NCBI RefSeq assembly: GCF_020379485.1
Contig: NW_026015061.1
Location: 1-64,000, forward strand
Origin: Brassica napus
Lineage: Eukaryota > Streptophyta > Magnoliopsida > Brassicales > Brassicaceae
Length of the DNA stretch: 64,000 nucleotides
Direction: 5' to 3'
Both the position numbers and the translations under genes were made by a program. Of the stretch, positions 49,101-59,400 are shown piece after piece (position 1 is the first letter of the stretch; each line of letters starts with the position of its first letter). The notes beneath the pieces were generated by a model that was not told the origin of the DNA, did no database searches, and worked only from the letters and a program-made list of their open reading frames with translations.

Positions 49101-50624
49101 GTAATCAGAAACAGGAGCTAGTTCTTCAAGTAAATATAAATCTCCCTTGGTAACTCCTTTTCCAATCAATTGGCTGCTCTCAATATCCTGAAACTTCACA
49201 TCATTAGGACTAAATATAACATTGCAATTAAGATCTGTAGTACACTTCTTTACAGATAATAGATTTGATGTGAAGTCAGGCATATAAAATGCTTTAGAGT
49301 CTTTATCAAACAATTTTAGCTTGCCAATTCCTCTAATTGGGATTTTATCTCCATTTGCAATCATGACATGTCCATTTGTAGGTTCAATGTCTCTAATCAA
49401 ACTAGTATCACTAATCATATGATGAGAAGCTCCTGAATCAACTACCAATGGTTTAAACAGATTGTGTGCAATATGAGACTGTCCTAGTATGCTAGTAGGT
49501 TTATAAGCAATGCTTGAATGATCAGGTTCTCTAGCAATACTACACGATTCATATGATGCACCAAAGGAGTAACCAAGAGTACCAAGTGTGTTACCATTCT
49601 CCTTTAGCATTTTGATGAGGGAGTCAATGTCTGATCTCCTTAGGTACTCGTTCTCACGGTTGTTCTGAAGGCTTGGCTGAGGTGTGTAAGTCACCAGGGC
49701 CTTGCTATCTCCAGGCTCACGTGTCCCGCCCTCTCCAGCTTGGCCTGAGCTCCCAGCAACACTTGAACTTCCCGGCTCACTTCCAGCATACGAGACATTG
49801 GCTCTCCCATCTTTTTCTCTTGAGAACTTGGCCGGCTTCAGATGAGGATGCAAGATCCAGCACTGGTTCTTCTTGTGACCTTGTCTCTTGCAATGATCAC
49901 AATTTCCCGTGAACTTCTTTGCATCATACTGGTTAGAGCTTGCACGGTTTGCTTGCGGAACCTCAGCTTGGTTTGCAAGTGTGATCTCTCCTTTCCCTCC
50001 AAAGAGACCAATAGAACCTTCCTCCTTCTGAACTTGTGCACACACGTCCTCAAGGTCAGGTAACTTCCCGGACCTCAGGATGTGTTTGATGAGGCTGTTG
50101 TAGCTTGGATTCAACGTGAGTAGCAACCCAAACACCTTGTCCTGCTCGCGTCTCTCAGCCAGCTCATCTAGGTTGGTTGTGCCTGGCCTCAGCATCTCCA
50201 GTTCAGACCACAAGGCTCTGAACCTCCCAAGGTGCTTAGTAAACTCCATGTCCTCCTGTGTCAAGCTGTTGATAGCACGTTTCACTTCAAACACACGGCT
50301 CAAGTTTGAGATGTTACCATAAACCTTCTTTAGCGTGTCCCAAAGATCCTTTGCTGTCTCACAGTAGCTGTATGCCTCCAGGATAGACACTTCAAGAGAC
50401 CGTTGGAGTATGGACATCACCAGCTGATCATCTTGCTCCCACTTCTCTTCATCGCACTCGACAATCTCCTTGTCGCCTTCATAAGTAATGAGCTTTGGGG
50501 CTTCACTCTGTGTGATGTGTCCCCATAAACCCTTACTCCCCACTGCTGTCTTCACCAAACGAGACCACAAAAGGTAGTTACCCCCCTTGAGAGTAACCGG
50601 AACCACTGCCTTGTTGCTTTCCAT
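46161..50624 (-). CDS. E5 intact Copia gag-pol polyprotein
   Basis: A single 1487-codon frame from the first ATG after the primer-binding site. In order: gag core (VTLKGGNYLLWSRLVK near the N-terminus); CCHC knuckle C242, C245, H250, C255; aspartic protease Asp396 in VVDSGASHHMIS; integrase zinc finger H525, H530, C550, C553 with catalytic D580, D642, E678 (second and third 35 residues apart, as in DDE integrases); acidic linker about 835-915; reverse transcriptase with QMDVKNAF around 1079 and YVDD at 1166-1169; RNase H with D1334, E1377, D1411. Protease would cleave it into capsid, integrase and RT-RNase H within cytoplasmic particles. All inspected catalytic residues are present and no stop or frameshift interrupts it, so it may be functional; expression is not shown by sequence. 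Confidence 0.96.
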   Translation of the reverse strand: MESNKAVVPVTLKGGNYLLWSRLVKTAVGSKGLWGHITQSEAPKLITYEGDKEIVECDEEKWEQDDQLVMSILQRSLEVSILEAYSYCETAKDLWDTLKKVYGNISNLSRVFEVKRAINSLTQEDMEFTKHLGRFRALWSELEMLRPGTTNLDELAERREQDKVFGLLLTLNPSYNSLIKHILRSGKLPDLEDVCAQVQKEEGSIGLFGGKGEITLANQAEVPQANRASSNQYDAKKFTGNCDHCKRQGHKKNQCWILHPHLKPAKFSREKDGRANVSYAGSEPGSSSVAGSSGQAGEGGTREPGDSKALVTYTPQPSLQNNRENEYLRRSDIDSLIKMLKENGNTLGTLGYSFGASYESCSIAREPDHSSIAYKPTSILGQSHIAHNLFKPLVVDSGASHHMISDTSLIRDIEPTNGHVMIANGDKIPIRGIGKLKLFDKDSKAFYMPDFTSNLLSVKKCTTDLNCNVIFSPNDVKFQDIESSQLIGKGVTKGDLYLLEELAPVSDYLCSFTSASMMNKNALWHARLGHPHVRALNLMLPGVVFENKDCEACILGKHCKTVFPISSTVYDKCFDLIHSDVWTAPCLSRDSFKYFVTFIDEKSKYTWITLIQTKDRVLEAFKNFHNYVTNHYNAKIKILRSDNGGEYTGQAFKQHLAQHGILHQTSCPYTPQQNGVAERKNRHLMEVARSMMFQANVPKRFWSDAVATSCYLINRIPTKILHDQSPFEALNKYKPSLEHMRIFGCLCFVLRPKELRNKLEATSTRAMFVGYSTTQKGYKCYDPTTRRVLVSRDVKFIEAKGFYEEKNQDELLELTRESDRAASLRSILEGLGIHTTQDPKERRSTTTTQPTEASNVDHGGENTPEPAEVHVESHDQEGSGDHDQSMMQEDREVPSQDQEEETNATTTEPEPEPAVQPLRRSTRVRKDSSNWVNTRVYYNAQAVEHPSQAVCSFAHYPEEHCAFMVSLDESHVPKSYEEAMKDKEWRESVRAESNAMIKNDTWYESELPKGKRAVSSRWIFTIKYQANGQIDRKKTRLVARGFTQTYGEDYIDTFAPVAKLHTIRIVLSLAVNLEWGLWQMDVKNAFLQGELEDEVYMLPPPGLEHLVKKGNVLRLKKAIYGLKQSPRAWYNKLSTTLNGRGFRKSELDHTLFTLNTPSGIVVLLVYVDDIIITGSDKEEIQATKDFLKSVFEIKDLGEMKYFLGIEICRSKEGLFLSQRKYTLDLLKDAGKLDGKTAKTPLEDGYKVPREGEIEDSPPFKDAKLYRKLVGKLIYLTITRPDICFAVNQVSQHMQVPKEHHWGMVNRLLMYLNGSADQGVWMGCNGSTEVVGYCDADWAGDRADRRSTTGYCTFIGGNLVTWKSKKQKVVSCSSAEAEYRAMLKLTNELVWIKGILKHLEIIQSTPMTMHCDNQAAIHIATNSVFHERTKHIEVDCHKVRQMILLGVILPCYTRSEDQLADVFTKAARQKTIESIHSRLGLIDLTRRS

Positions 50625-50706
50625 TTCAGAATCACTCGGATGAAAGCTAAGCGGCTGATGTGTTCTTGAGTGTTCTAGTACTCAAACCCACATTATGATG
50701 AACCTG
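50625..50706 (-). other. E5 leader between primer-binding site and gag
   Basis: About 80 bp of untranslated leader with a trace of the GTGTTCTTGAGTGTTCT repeats found more fully in E3 and E4. No gene. Confidence 0.65.
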
Positions 50707-50718
50707 GCTCTGATACCA
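50707..50718 (-). other. Primer-binding site of E5
   Basis: GCTCTGATACCA directly abutting the 5' LTR. Confidence 0.94.
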
Positions 50719-50898
50719 TATAAGTTTTAGAGAATCTGAGTTTGATATAAGGAAAGAAAGAGATTAGAAAGAGTCTAGAGGTGATTTAGGACGAGTTTAG
50801 CTAAGAGTTTAGTGTATGATCATGATTGAGAGCCTTTGAGTCTAAGAGAGTGTTTTGGTGTTAAGAACTGTCTGATCTTATTAATCATGAGTGTCTAC

Positions 50899-50907
50899 AA
50901 TATATAG
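50899..50907 (-). promoter_or_regulatory. TATA box in E5 5' LTR
   Basis: Complement CTATATATT, about 380 bp into the LTR, a good TATA match in the expected U3 position for the promoter of the intact element. Inferred. Confidence 0.5.
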
Positions 50908-51173
50908 AGAGGCTACAATAGGTTAAGGGTTTCGCAAATGGTCACTATTGTAAGGGATAAGGAGTTGCTTAATTTAAACTCTCCAATAAGCTTCTCCTTT
51001 GTGATAAAGCACCTTTAGCCTTATCCAGCTCTTAACAGCCTGGCTAAGCTCTTCCTTATCCTCTCCAAACGGTCACACGAGCCAGTAGTTACCCCAAGTA
51101 ACTTCTCCTTTCACTCTTAAGTTACTTGATCATGGTAACTTCCATCTGGTCGAGGTGTGGGTGACTTTAACCG

Positions 51174-51206
51174 GTACGGCCTGTACGGTCAGTACGGATG
51201 GTACGG
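51174..51206 (-). promoter_or_regulatory. GTACGG array in E5 5' LTR
   Basis: GTACGG at 51174, 51183, 51192 and 51201, again exactly 9 bp apart, identical in layout to the copy in the 3' LTR. Confidence 0.6.
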
Positions 51207-51284
51207 CTTGGGTCGACTCCAACTCTCCCATTTCCTTTCCTTTACTCTATCTTAGCCTCATTATCTCATGACTTCATTTCAACA

Positions 51285-52742
51285 TGATGTGGGAAAAACA
51301 GTTCTACAATGCTTCCCTAGGATGCAAGCTTCACATTCCAAGTGATTAAATGACATATTAGGCATAATCAATTCAATTGCACGAGCATGAGGATGTCCTA
51401 ATCTAGCATGCCAAGTAATACTATCACACCTATCAGCAGTACTACTCATGCATACAAAATCAATAGGGTTAGAGGTCTTAGCTGTTTGGAGATGATATAA
51501 CTGATTTTTGCTGTCCCCTCTGCCAATAACTCTCCCAGTCTTCAAATCTTGAAACTCAACTTCATTTGGCCTGAATACTACTTGACAATCAAGATCAACT
51601 GTGGCCTTCTTCACTGATATCAGATTTGAAGTGAACTGAGGCAGGTAGAACGCAGGTGAGTTCTTCTCAAACAGCTTGAGGTTTCCCACTCCTTCTATTG
51701 GGATCCTAGCACCATTAGATATTATGACACTCCCTGTTGCAGCCTTGACTTCACTTATCAGACTTCTATCACTGATCATATGATGTGTTGCTCCAGAATC
51801 AATGATGATGGGTTTGGATGTGGATGCTAAGGCAGGAGCACCTTGTCTCCGGGTCGTAGCCAAAGCATACACATACTTGACAAACCCATCCCATTCTTTC
51901 TTTGTGATAGGATCATATGCTCCTTTGGTTCCTTGCCCCTTCATAACCACACTTTCTTCTACTGAAGTACCCATATAGGCTGAGTAGGAACACTCTCCTC
52001 TAACCACATGCTGCGCAAACTCTTTAATCAGTCTTGTCTCTATATCATTCTCAAAGTATCCACATTGTCTACTCTTCCTCTGAGTCTTTCTCACCATGAC
52101 CCAAGTCTTGGACAGTCTCCTCAGTCTTCCCTTCTTACACCTTGTGCCATCTCTGATCCTGATCAGTCGCTTGCTCTTCTCATATACTTTATATGAAGAC
52201 TGAACAAGCTCACACAACCCATCCACATCTACTCGCTCATCATCTTTGGCTACTTGCATAATCAGCTGACCATATGATGAGTTTAAGCTCACTAGAAGGC
52301 TCAAGACTACATCTTGCTCCAGCCTTTCTTGAATCACCTCCGGATCTGATGTTCTTGATCTCAACAAATCCAACTCTCTCCACAAGTATTTCAGCTTGCC
52401 CACAAGCTGATGGAGTTCTTCCTTTCCTCTTCTCAGGTCTGTGTTAGCTCTCTTGACTCCACACACCTTCTTCAGATCGGATCTACTCCCATGAGCTGCT
52501 TCAATCCCACATCTTGTATGGTTTTCTTGAACAACTCTATCTTCATAACTCAGACTCCACGCCTGACCTGCTTCTGTAGCCATTTCTCTTAAAGGCTTCC
52601 CCTTTTTATGACTACTCCACAACACACAGATCCTCAACACTGCCTTCGCCCATCTTGACCAACTTCCACCAGTTTCTTCTTCAAGCTTCAATGGAATACT
52701 AGATCTGTGCTTCATCTCCATGCCTAGGTTGTTTGTTTCCAT
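51285..52742 (-). pseudogene. E4 gag (knuckle-less), protease and integrase N-terminus
   Basis: About 485 codons from the ATG at 52742, placed like the E3 start. The frame is also open 29 codons further upstream (to 52829), but that part is leader repeats. The gag aligns in pieces with E5 (SRWAK with SRLVK; VKRA; ELDLLRSRT with ELEMLRPGT) yet lacks about 35 residues of the core, and instead of CCHC has the basic RCKKGRLRRLSKTW. Protease Asp is residue 315 (IIIDSGATHHMIS), followed by the integrase zinc finger (HARLGH and CEAC). E5 interrupts the frame just after CRTVFPTS. This part is free of frameshifts. Confidence 0.87.
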
Positions 52743-52789
52743 CAGAATGATCCAAACGAGCCTAGTGACTGAAGAACATAACCCAGATT

Positions 52790-52843
52790 CACCAAGAACA
52801 CTCAAGAACACCAAGAACACTAAGAACACTCAAGAAAGAACTC
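52790..52843 (-). repeat. Short tandem repeats in E4 leader
   Basis: About five imperfect copies of AAGAACACTC/AAGAACACC between gag start and primer-binding site, matching the block in E3. Confidence 0.7.
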
Positions 52844-52891
52844 AGATTTGTGAAAAAGAAATCACACACTCACCCCCCTTTTAGCAACCTG

Positions 52892-52903
52892 GCTCTGATA
52901 CCA
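52892..52903 (-). other. Primer-binding site of E4
   Basis: GCTCTGATACCA directly before the LTR start TAAACAC. Confidence 0.93.
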
Positions 52904-53405
52904 TAAACACTTTTGTGTTTTAGAGTGTGTTTAATAATAATCAGAGAAGATTAGAGTAAAGTTTAGAGAGAATAGAGAGATTCTAGAGAGAGAGAGACTC
53001 AAAACTCCATTAATTGATTTAATGATTCAGATACAAGATATATATGAAGAGATAAGGCTAATAAAGTGAATTTCGAAATCCATAAGCACGTGGAGTCAAT
53101 GGACAGGCTGGAACTCCTTTTGAAATGCTTGGCTGTGTTTCCTCACATGCTTGCTATAGTAATAAAGCATTTTCCCCTTTCCAGCTCAAGACAGCCTGTC
53201 CATGTGCTCCTTATCCTCTCCAAATACCCTTGGACGTTTTTACTCTCCAAATGGATGTAAGGTAACTTCCCAAGCTCTAACTTAGTTACCTTTATCCAGA
53301 AATGGTGAAACTCCAAAGTTACTATGGTAAAAACTCCAAAGTTACTGTCTCACTTCATTCATCCCCAAAGCTTCATCTCTTCACTTCTTGGTCTTCATCT
53401 CAACA
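52904..53405 (-). repeat. 5' LTR of E4
   Basis: 502 bp, TAAACACTTTTG...CATCTCAACA; TGTTGAGATG...GTGTTTA in element sense. It contains a perfect 12-bp inverted repeat (53099-53110 with 53192-53203) and an AT-rich TATA candidate at 53038-53045. Confidence 0.92.
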
Positions 53406-56400
53406 AAATCAAGCTTTTCACAAAGTGATTCATCTTGCTTTGATTGGAACGATGAAGAAGCTATGCTATTCCCAAACTGGGAAACTGGAATCACCTGATT
53501 CGAAAGTGGGATAACTTCTTCTTGCCAACTCCTATGAGATTTATTCAACTTCCTGGTGATTCTCCACCACTTTATGTATCCAAATCAAGATTCTTACAAA
53601 GTGATTCGTCCTGGTTTGATTGGAACGACGAACAAGCTAGGCTATTCCCAAACTCGGAAACTAGAATCACGTTATTTGAAAGTGGGATAACTTCTTCATC
53701 CCAAATCCTATGAGATTTATTAAACTTCCTGGTGATTCTCCACCACTTTATGTATCAAAATCAAGCTTTTCACAAAGTGACTCATCCTGGTTTGATTGGA
53801 ACGATGAAGAAGCTCTGCTATTCCCAGACTGGGAAACTGGAATCACCTGATTTGAAAGTGGGATAACTTCTTTTTGCCAACTCCTATGAGATTTATTCAA
53901 CTTCCTGGAGATTCTCCACCACTTTATGTATCCAAATCAAGCTGTTCACAAAGTGATTCATCCTGGTTTGATTAGAACGACGAAGAAGCTGTGCTATTCC
54001 CAAACTGGGAAACTGGAATCACCTGATTTGAAAGTGGGATAACTTCTTCATCCCAACTCCTATGAGATTTATTAAACTTCCTGGTGATTCTCCACCACTT
54101 TATGTATCCAAATCAAGCTTCTTACAAAGTGATTCATCCTGGTTTGATTGGAACGATGAAAAAGCTGTGCTATTCCCAAACTTGAAAACTGGAATCACCT
54201 GATTTGAAAGTGGGATAACTTCTTCTTGCCAACTCCTATGAGATTTATTCAACTTCCTGGTGATTCTCCACCACTTTATGTATCCAAATCAAGCTTCTTA
54301 CAAAGTGATTCATCCTGGTTTGATTAGAACGACGAAGAAGCTGTGCTATTCCCAAACTGGGAAACTGGAATCACCTGATTTGAAAGTGGGATAACTTCTT
54401 CATCCCAACTCCTATGAGATTTATTAAACTTCCTGGTGATTCTCCACCACTTTATGTATCCAAATCAAGCTTTTCACAAAGTGATTCATCCTGGTTTGAT
54501 TGGAAAGACGAAGAAGCTGTGCTATTCCCAAACTGGGAAACTGGAATCACCTGATTTGAAAGTGGGATAACTTCTTCTTGCCAACTCCTATGAGATTTAT
54601 TCAACTTCCTGGTGATTCTCCACCACTTTATGTATCCAAATCAAGCTTCTTACAAAGTGATTCATCCTGGTTTGATTGGAACGACGAACAAGCTGTGCTA
54701 TTCCCAAACTGGGAAACTGGAATCACCTGATTTGAAAGTGGGATAACTTCTTCATCCCAACTCCTATGAGATTTATTAAACTTCCTGGTGATTCTCCACC
54801 ACTTTATGTATCCAAATCAAGCTTTTCACAAAGTGATTCATCCTGGTTTGATTGGAACGATGAAGAAGCTGTGCTATTCCCAAACTGGGAAACTGGAATC
54901 ACCTGATTTGAAAGTGGGATAACTTCTTTTGCCAACTCCTATGAGATTTATTCAACTTCCTGGTGATTCTCCACCACTTTATGTATCCAAATCAAGCTTT
55001 TCACAAAGTGATTCATCCTGGTTTGATTGGAACGACGAAGAAGCTGTGCTATTCCCAAACTGGGAAACTGGAATCACCTGATTTGAAAGTGGGATAACTT
55101 CTTTTGCCAACTCCTATGAGATTTATTCAACTTCCTGGTGATTCTCCACCACTTTATGTATCCAAATCAAGCTTTTCACAAAGTGATTCATCCTGGTTTG
55201 ATTGGAACGACGAAGAAGCTGTGCTATTCCCAAACTGGGAAACTGGAATCACCTGATTTGAAAGTGGGATAACTTCTTCATCCCAACTCCTATGAGATTT
55301 ATTCAACTTCCTGGTGATTCTCCACCACTTTATGTATCCAAATCAAGCTTTTCACAATGTGATTCATCCTGGTTTGATTGGAACGACGAAGAAGCTGTGC
55401 TATTCCCAAACTGGGAAACTGGAATCACCTGATTTGAAAGTGGGATAACTTCTTCTTGCCAACTCCTATGAGATTTATTCAACTTCCTGGTGATTCTCCA
55501 CCACTTTATGTATCCAAATCAAGCTTTTCACAAAGTGATTCATCCTGGTTTGATTGGAACGACGAAGAAGCTGTGCTATTCCCAAACTGGGAAACTGGAA
55601 TCACCTGATTTGAAAGTGGGATAACTTCTTCATGCCAACTCCTATGAGATTTAAAACTTCCTGGTGATTCTCCACCACTTTATGTATCCAAATCAAGCTT
55701 TTCACAAAGTGATTCATCCTGGTTTGATTAGAACGACGAAGAAGCTGTTATTCCCAAACTGGGAAACTGGAATCACCTGATTTGAAAGTGGGATAACTTC
55801 TTCATCCCAACTCCTATGAGATTTATTAAACTTCCTGGTGATTCTCCACCACTTTATGTATCCAAATCAAGCTTTTCACAAAGTGATTCATCCTGTTTGA
55901 TTGGAACGACGAAGAAGCTGTGCTATTCCCAAACTGGGAAACTGGAATCACCTGATTTGAAAGTGGGATAACTTCTTTTGCCAACTCCTATGAGATTTAT
56001 TCAACTTCCTGGTGATTCTCCACCACTTTATGTATCCAAATCAAGCTTTTCACAAAGTGATTCATCCTGGTTTGATTGGAACGACAAAGAAGCTGTGCTA
56101 TTCCCAAACTGGGAAACTGGAATCACCTGATTTGAAAGTGGGATAACTTCTTCATGCCAACTCCTATGAGATTTATTCAACTTCCTGGTGATTCTCCACC
56201 ACTTTATGTATCCAAATCAAGCTTTTCACAAAGTGATTCATCCTGGTTTGATTAGAACGACGAAGAAGCTGTGCTATTCCCAAACTGGGAAACTGGAATC
56301 ACCTGATTTGAAAGTGGGATAACTTCTTCATCCCAACTCCTATGAGATTTATTAAACTTCCTGGTGATTCTCCACCACTTTATGTATCCAAATCAAGCTT

Positions 56401-59400
56401 TTCACAAAGTGATTCATCCTGGTTTGATTGGAACGACGAAGAAGCTGTGCTATTCCCAAACTGGGAAACTGGAATCACCTGATTTGAAAGTGGGATAACT
56501 TCTTCTTGCCAACTCCTATGAGATTTATTCAACTTCCTGGTGATTCTCCACCACTTTATGTATCCAAATCAAGCTTTTCACAAAGTGATTCATCCTGGTT
56601 TGATTGGAACGACGAAGAAGCTGTGCTATTCCCAAACTGGGAAACTGGAATCACCTGATTTGAAAGTGGGATAACTTCTTCATCCCAACTCCTATGAGAT
56701 TTATTCAACTTCCTGGTGATTCTCCACCACTTTATGTATCCAAATCAAGCTTTTTACAAAGTGATTCATCCTGGTTTGATTGGAACGACGAAGAAGCTGT
56801 GCTATTCCCAAACTGGGAAACTGGAATCACCTGATTTGAAAGTGGGATAACTTCTTCTTGCCAACTCCTATGAGATTTATTCAACTTCCTGGTGATTCTC
56901 CACCACTTTATGTATCCAAATCAAGCTTCTTACAAAGTGATTCATCCTGGTTTGATTGGAACGACGAAGAAGCTGTGCTATTCCCAAACTGGGAAACTGG
57001 AATCACCTGATTTGAAAGTGGGATAACTTCTTCATCCCAACTCCTATGAGATTTATTCAACTTCCTGGTGATTCTCCACCACTTTATGTATCCAAATCAA
57101 GCTTCTTACAAAGTGATTCATCCTGGTTTGATTGGAACGACGAAGAAGCTGTGCTATTCCCAAACTGGGAAACTGGAATCACCTGATTTGAAAGTGGGAT
57201 AACTTCTTCATGCCAACTCCTATGAGATTTATTCAACTTCCTGGTGATTCTCCACCACTTTATGTATCCAAATCAAGCTTCTTACAAAGTGATTCATCCT
57301 GGTTTGATTGGAACGACGAAGAAGCTGTGCTATTCCCAAACTGGGAAACTGGAATCACCTGATTTGAAAGTGGGATAACTTCTTCATCCCAACTCCTATG
57401 AGATTTATTCAACTTCCTGGTGATTCTCCACCACTTTATGTATCCAAATCAAGCTTTTCACAAAGTGATTCATCCTGGTTTGATTGGAACGACGAAGAAG
57501 CTGTGCTATTCCCAAACTGGGAAACTGGAATCACCTGATTTGAAAGTGGGATAACTTCTTCATGCCAACTCCTATGAGATTTATTCAACTTCCTGGTGAT
57601 TCTCCACCACTTTATGTATCCAAATCAAGCTTCTTACAAAGTGATTCATCCTGGTTTGATTGGAACGACGAAGAAGCTGTGCTATTCCCAAACTGGGAAA
57701 CTGGAATCACCTGATTTGAAAGTGGGATAACTTCTTCATCCCAACTCCTATGAGATTTATTCAACTTCCTGGTGATTCTCCACCACTTTATGTATCCAAA
57801 TCAAGCTTTTCACAAAGTGATTCATCCTGGTTTGATTGGAACGACGAAGAAGCTGTGCTATTCCCAAACTGGGAAACTGGAATCACCTGATTTGAAAGTG
57901 GGATAACTTCTTCTTGCCAACTCCTATGAGATTTATTCAACTTCCTGGTGATTCTCCACCACTTTATGTATCCAAATCAAGCTTTTCACAAAGTGATTCA
58001 TCCTGGTTTGATTGGAACGACGAAGAAGCTGTGCTATTCCCAAACTGGGAAACTGGAATCACCTGATTTGAAAGTGGGATAACTTCTTCATGCCAACTCC
58101 TATGAGATTTATTCAACTTCCTGGTGATTCTCCACCACTTTATGTATCCAAATCAAGCTTTTCACAAAGTGATTCATCCTGGTTTGATTGGAACGACGAA
58201 GAAGCTGTGCTATTCCCAAACTGGGAAACTGGAATCACCTGATTTGAAAGTGGGATAACTTCTTCATCCCAACTCCTATGAGATTTATTAACCTTCCTGG
58301 TGATTCTCCACCACTTTATGTATCCAAATCAAGCTTTTCACAAAGTGATTCATCCTGGTTTGATTGGAACGACGAAGAAGCTGTGCTATTCCCAAACTGG
58401 GAAACTGGAATCACCTGATTTGAAAGTGGGATAACTTCTTCATGCCAACTCCTATGAGATTTATTCAACTTCCTGGTGATTCTCCACCACTTTATGTATC
58501 CAAATCAAGCTTTTCACAAAGTGATTCATCCTGGTTTGATTGGAACGACGAAGAAGCTGTGCTATTCCCAAACTGGGAAACTGGAATCACCTGATTTGAA
58601 AGTGGGATAACTTCTTCATCCCAACTCCTATGAGATTTATTCAACTTCCTGGTGATTCTCCACCACTTTATGTATCCAAATCAAGCTTTTCACAAAGTGA
58701 TTCATCCTGGTTTGATTGGAACGACGAAGAAGCTGTGCTATTCCCAAACTGGGAAACTGGAATCACCTGATTTGAAAGTGGGATAACTTCTTTTTGCCAA
58801 CTCCTATGAGATTTATTCAACTTCCTGGTGATTCTCCACCACTTTATGTATCCAAATCAAGCTTTTCACAAAGTGATTCATCCTGGTTTGATTGGAACGA
58901 CGAAGAAGCTGTGCTATTCCCAAACTGGGAAACTGGAATCACCTGATTTGAAAGTGGGATAACTTCTTCATGCCAACTCCTATGAGATTTATTCAACTTC
59001 CTGGTGATTCTCCACCACTTTATGTATCCAAATCAAGCTTTTCACAAAGTGATTCATCCTGGTTTGATTGGAACGACGAAGAAGCTGTGCTATTCCCAAA
59101 CTGGGAAACTGGAATCACCTGATTTGAAAGTGGGATAACTTCTTCATCCCAACTCCTATGAGATTTATTCAACTTCCTGGTGATTCTCCACCACTTTATG
59201 TATCCAAATCAAGCTTTTCACAAAGTGATTCATCCTGGTTTGATTGGAACGACGAAGAAGCTGTGCTATTCCCAAACTGGGAAACTGGAATCACCTGATT
59301 TGAAAGTGGGATAACTTCTTCATGCCAACTCCTATGAGATTTATTCAACTTCCTGGTGATTCTCCACCACTTTATGTATCCAAATCAAGCTTTTCACAAA

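Larger units (their letters stand above)
45456..51284 (-). mobile_element. E5: complete Ty1/Copia LTR retrotransposon inside E4
   Basis: Minus-strand, 5829 bp, bounded by a perfect TGATG duplication (45451-45455 and 51285-51289) within the integrase region of E4. LTRs are 45456-46022 (567 bp) and 50719-51284 (566 bp), with about four substitutions and one indel noticed (near 0.7 percent). Primer-binding site, uninterrupted gag-pol and polypurine tract are all present. This is the best candidate in the window for an element able to move by itself and possibly to supply proteins to the others. Confidence 0.96.
50719..51284 (-). repeat. 5' LTR of E5
   Basis: 566 bp. Differences from the 3' LTR include G for T in GAGGTGATTTAGG, T for C in GGTGTTAAG, A for G in CTTAACAGCC, C for A in CTTCCATCTGG and one T fewer in CTTAATTT. 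Confidence 0.95.
42038..53405 (-). mobile_element. E4: Ty1/Copia LTR retrotransposon, split by E5
   Basis: Minus-strand element in the satellite. LTRs are 42038-42544 and 52904-53405. The flanks share AAATC (42032-42036 and 53406-53410) at the same monomer position, with one extra C at 42037 before the left LTR. The interior is split by E5 inside the integrase-coding region (duplication TGATG). The 3' half (42038-45455) is riddled with single-base indels, whereas the 5' half (51290-53405) is clean. It is closely related to E3, including the derived gag. LTR ends are TG...TA in element sense. Confidence 0.92.

Noticed and set aside
52743..52829. Upstream in-frame start giving a hydrophobic 29-residue extension of E4 gag
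   Set aside because: It is encoded by the leader tandem repeats, and E3 starts at the homologous downstream ATG; not a signal peptide.
16026..53405. Gypsy-type centromeric element CRB
   Set aside because: In every element integrase precedes reverse transcriptase, the Copia order, and no chromodomain is seen.
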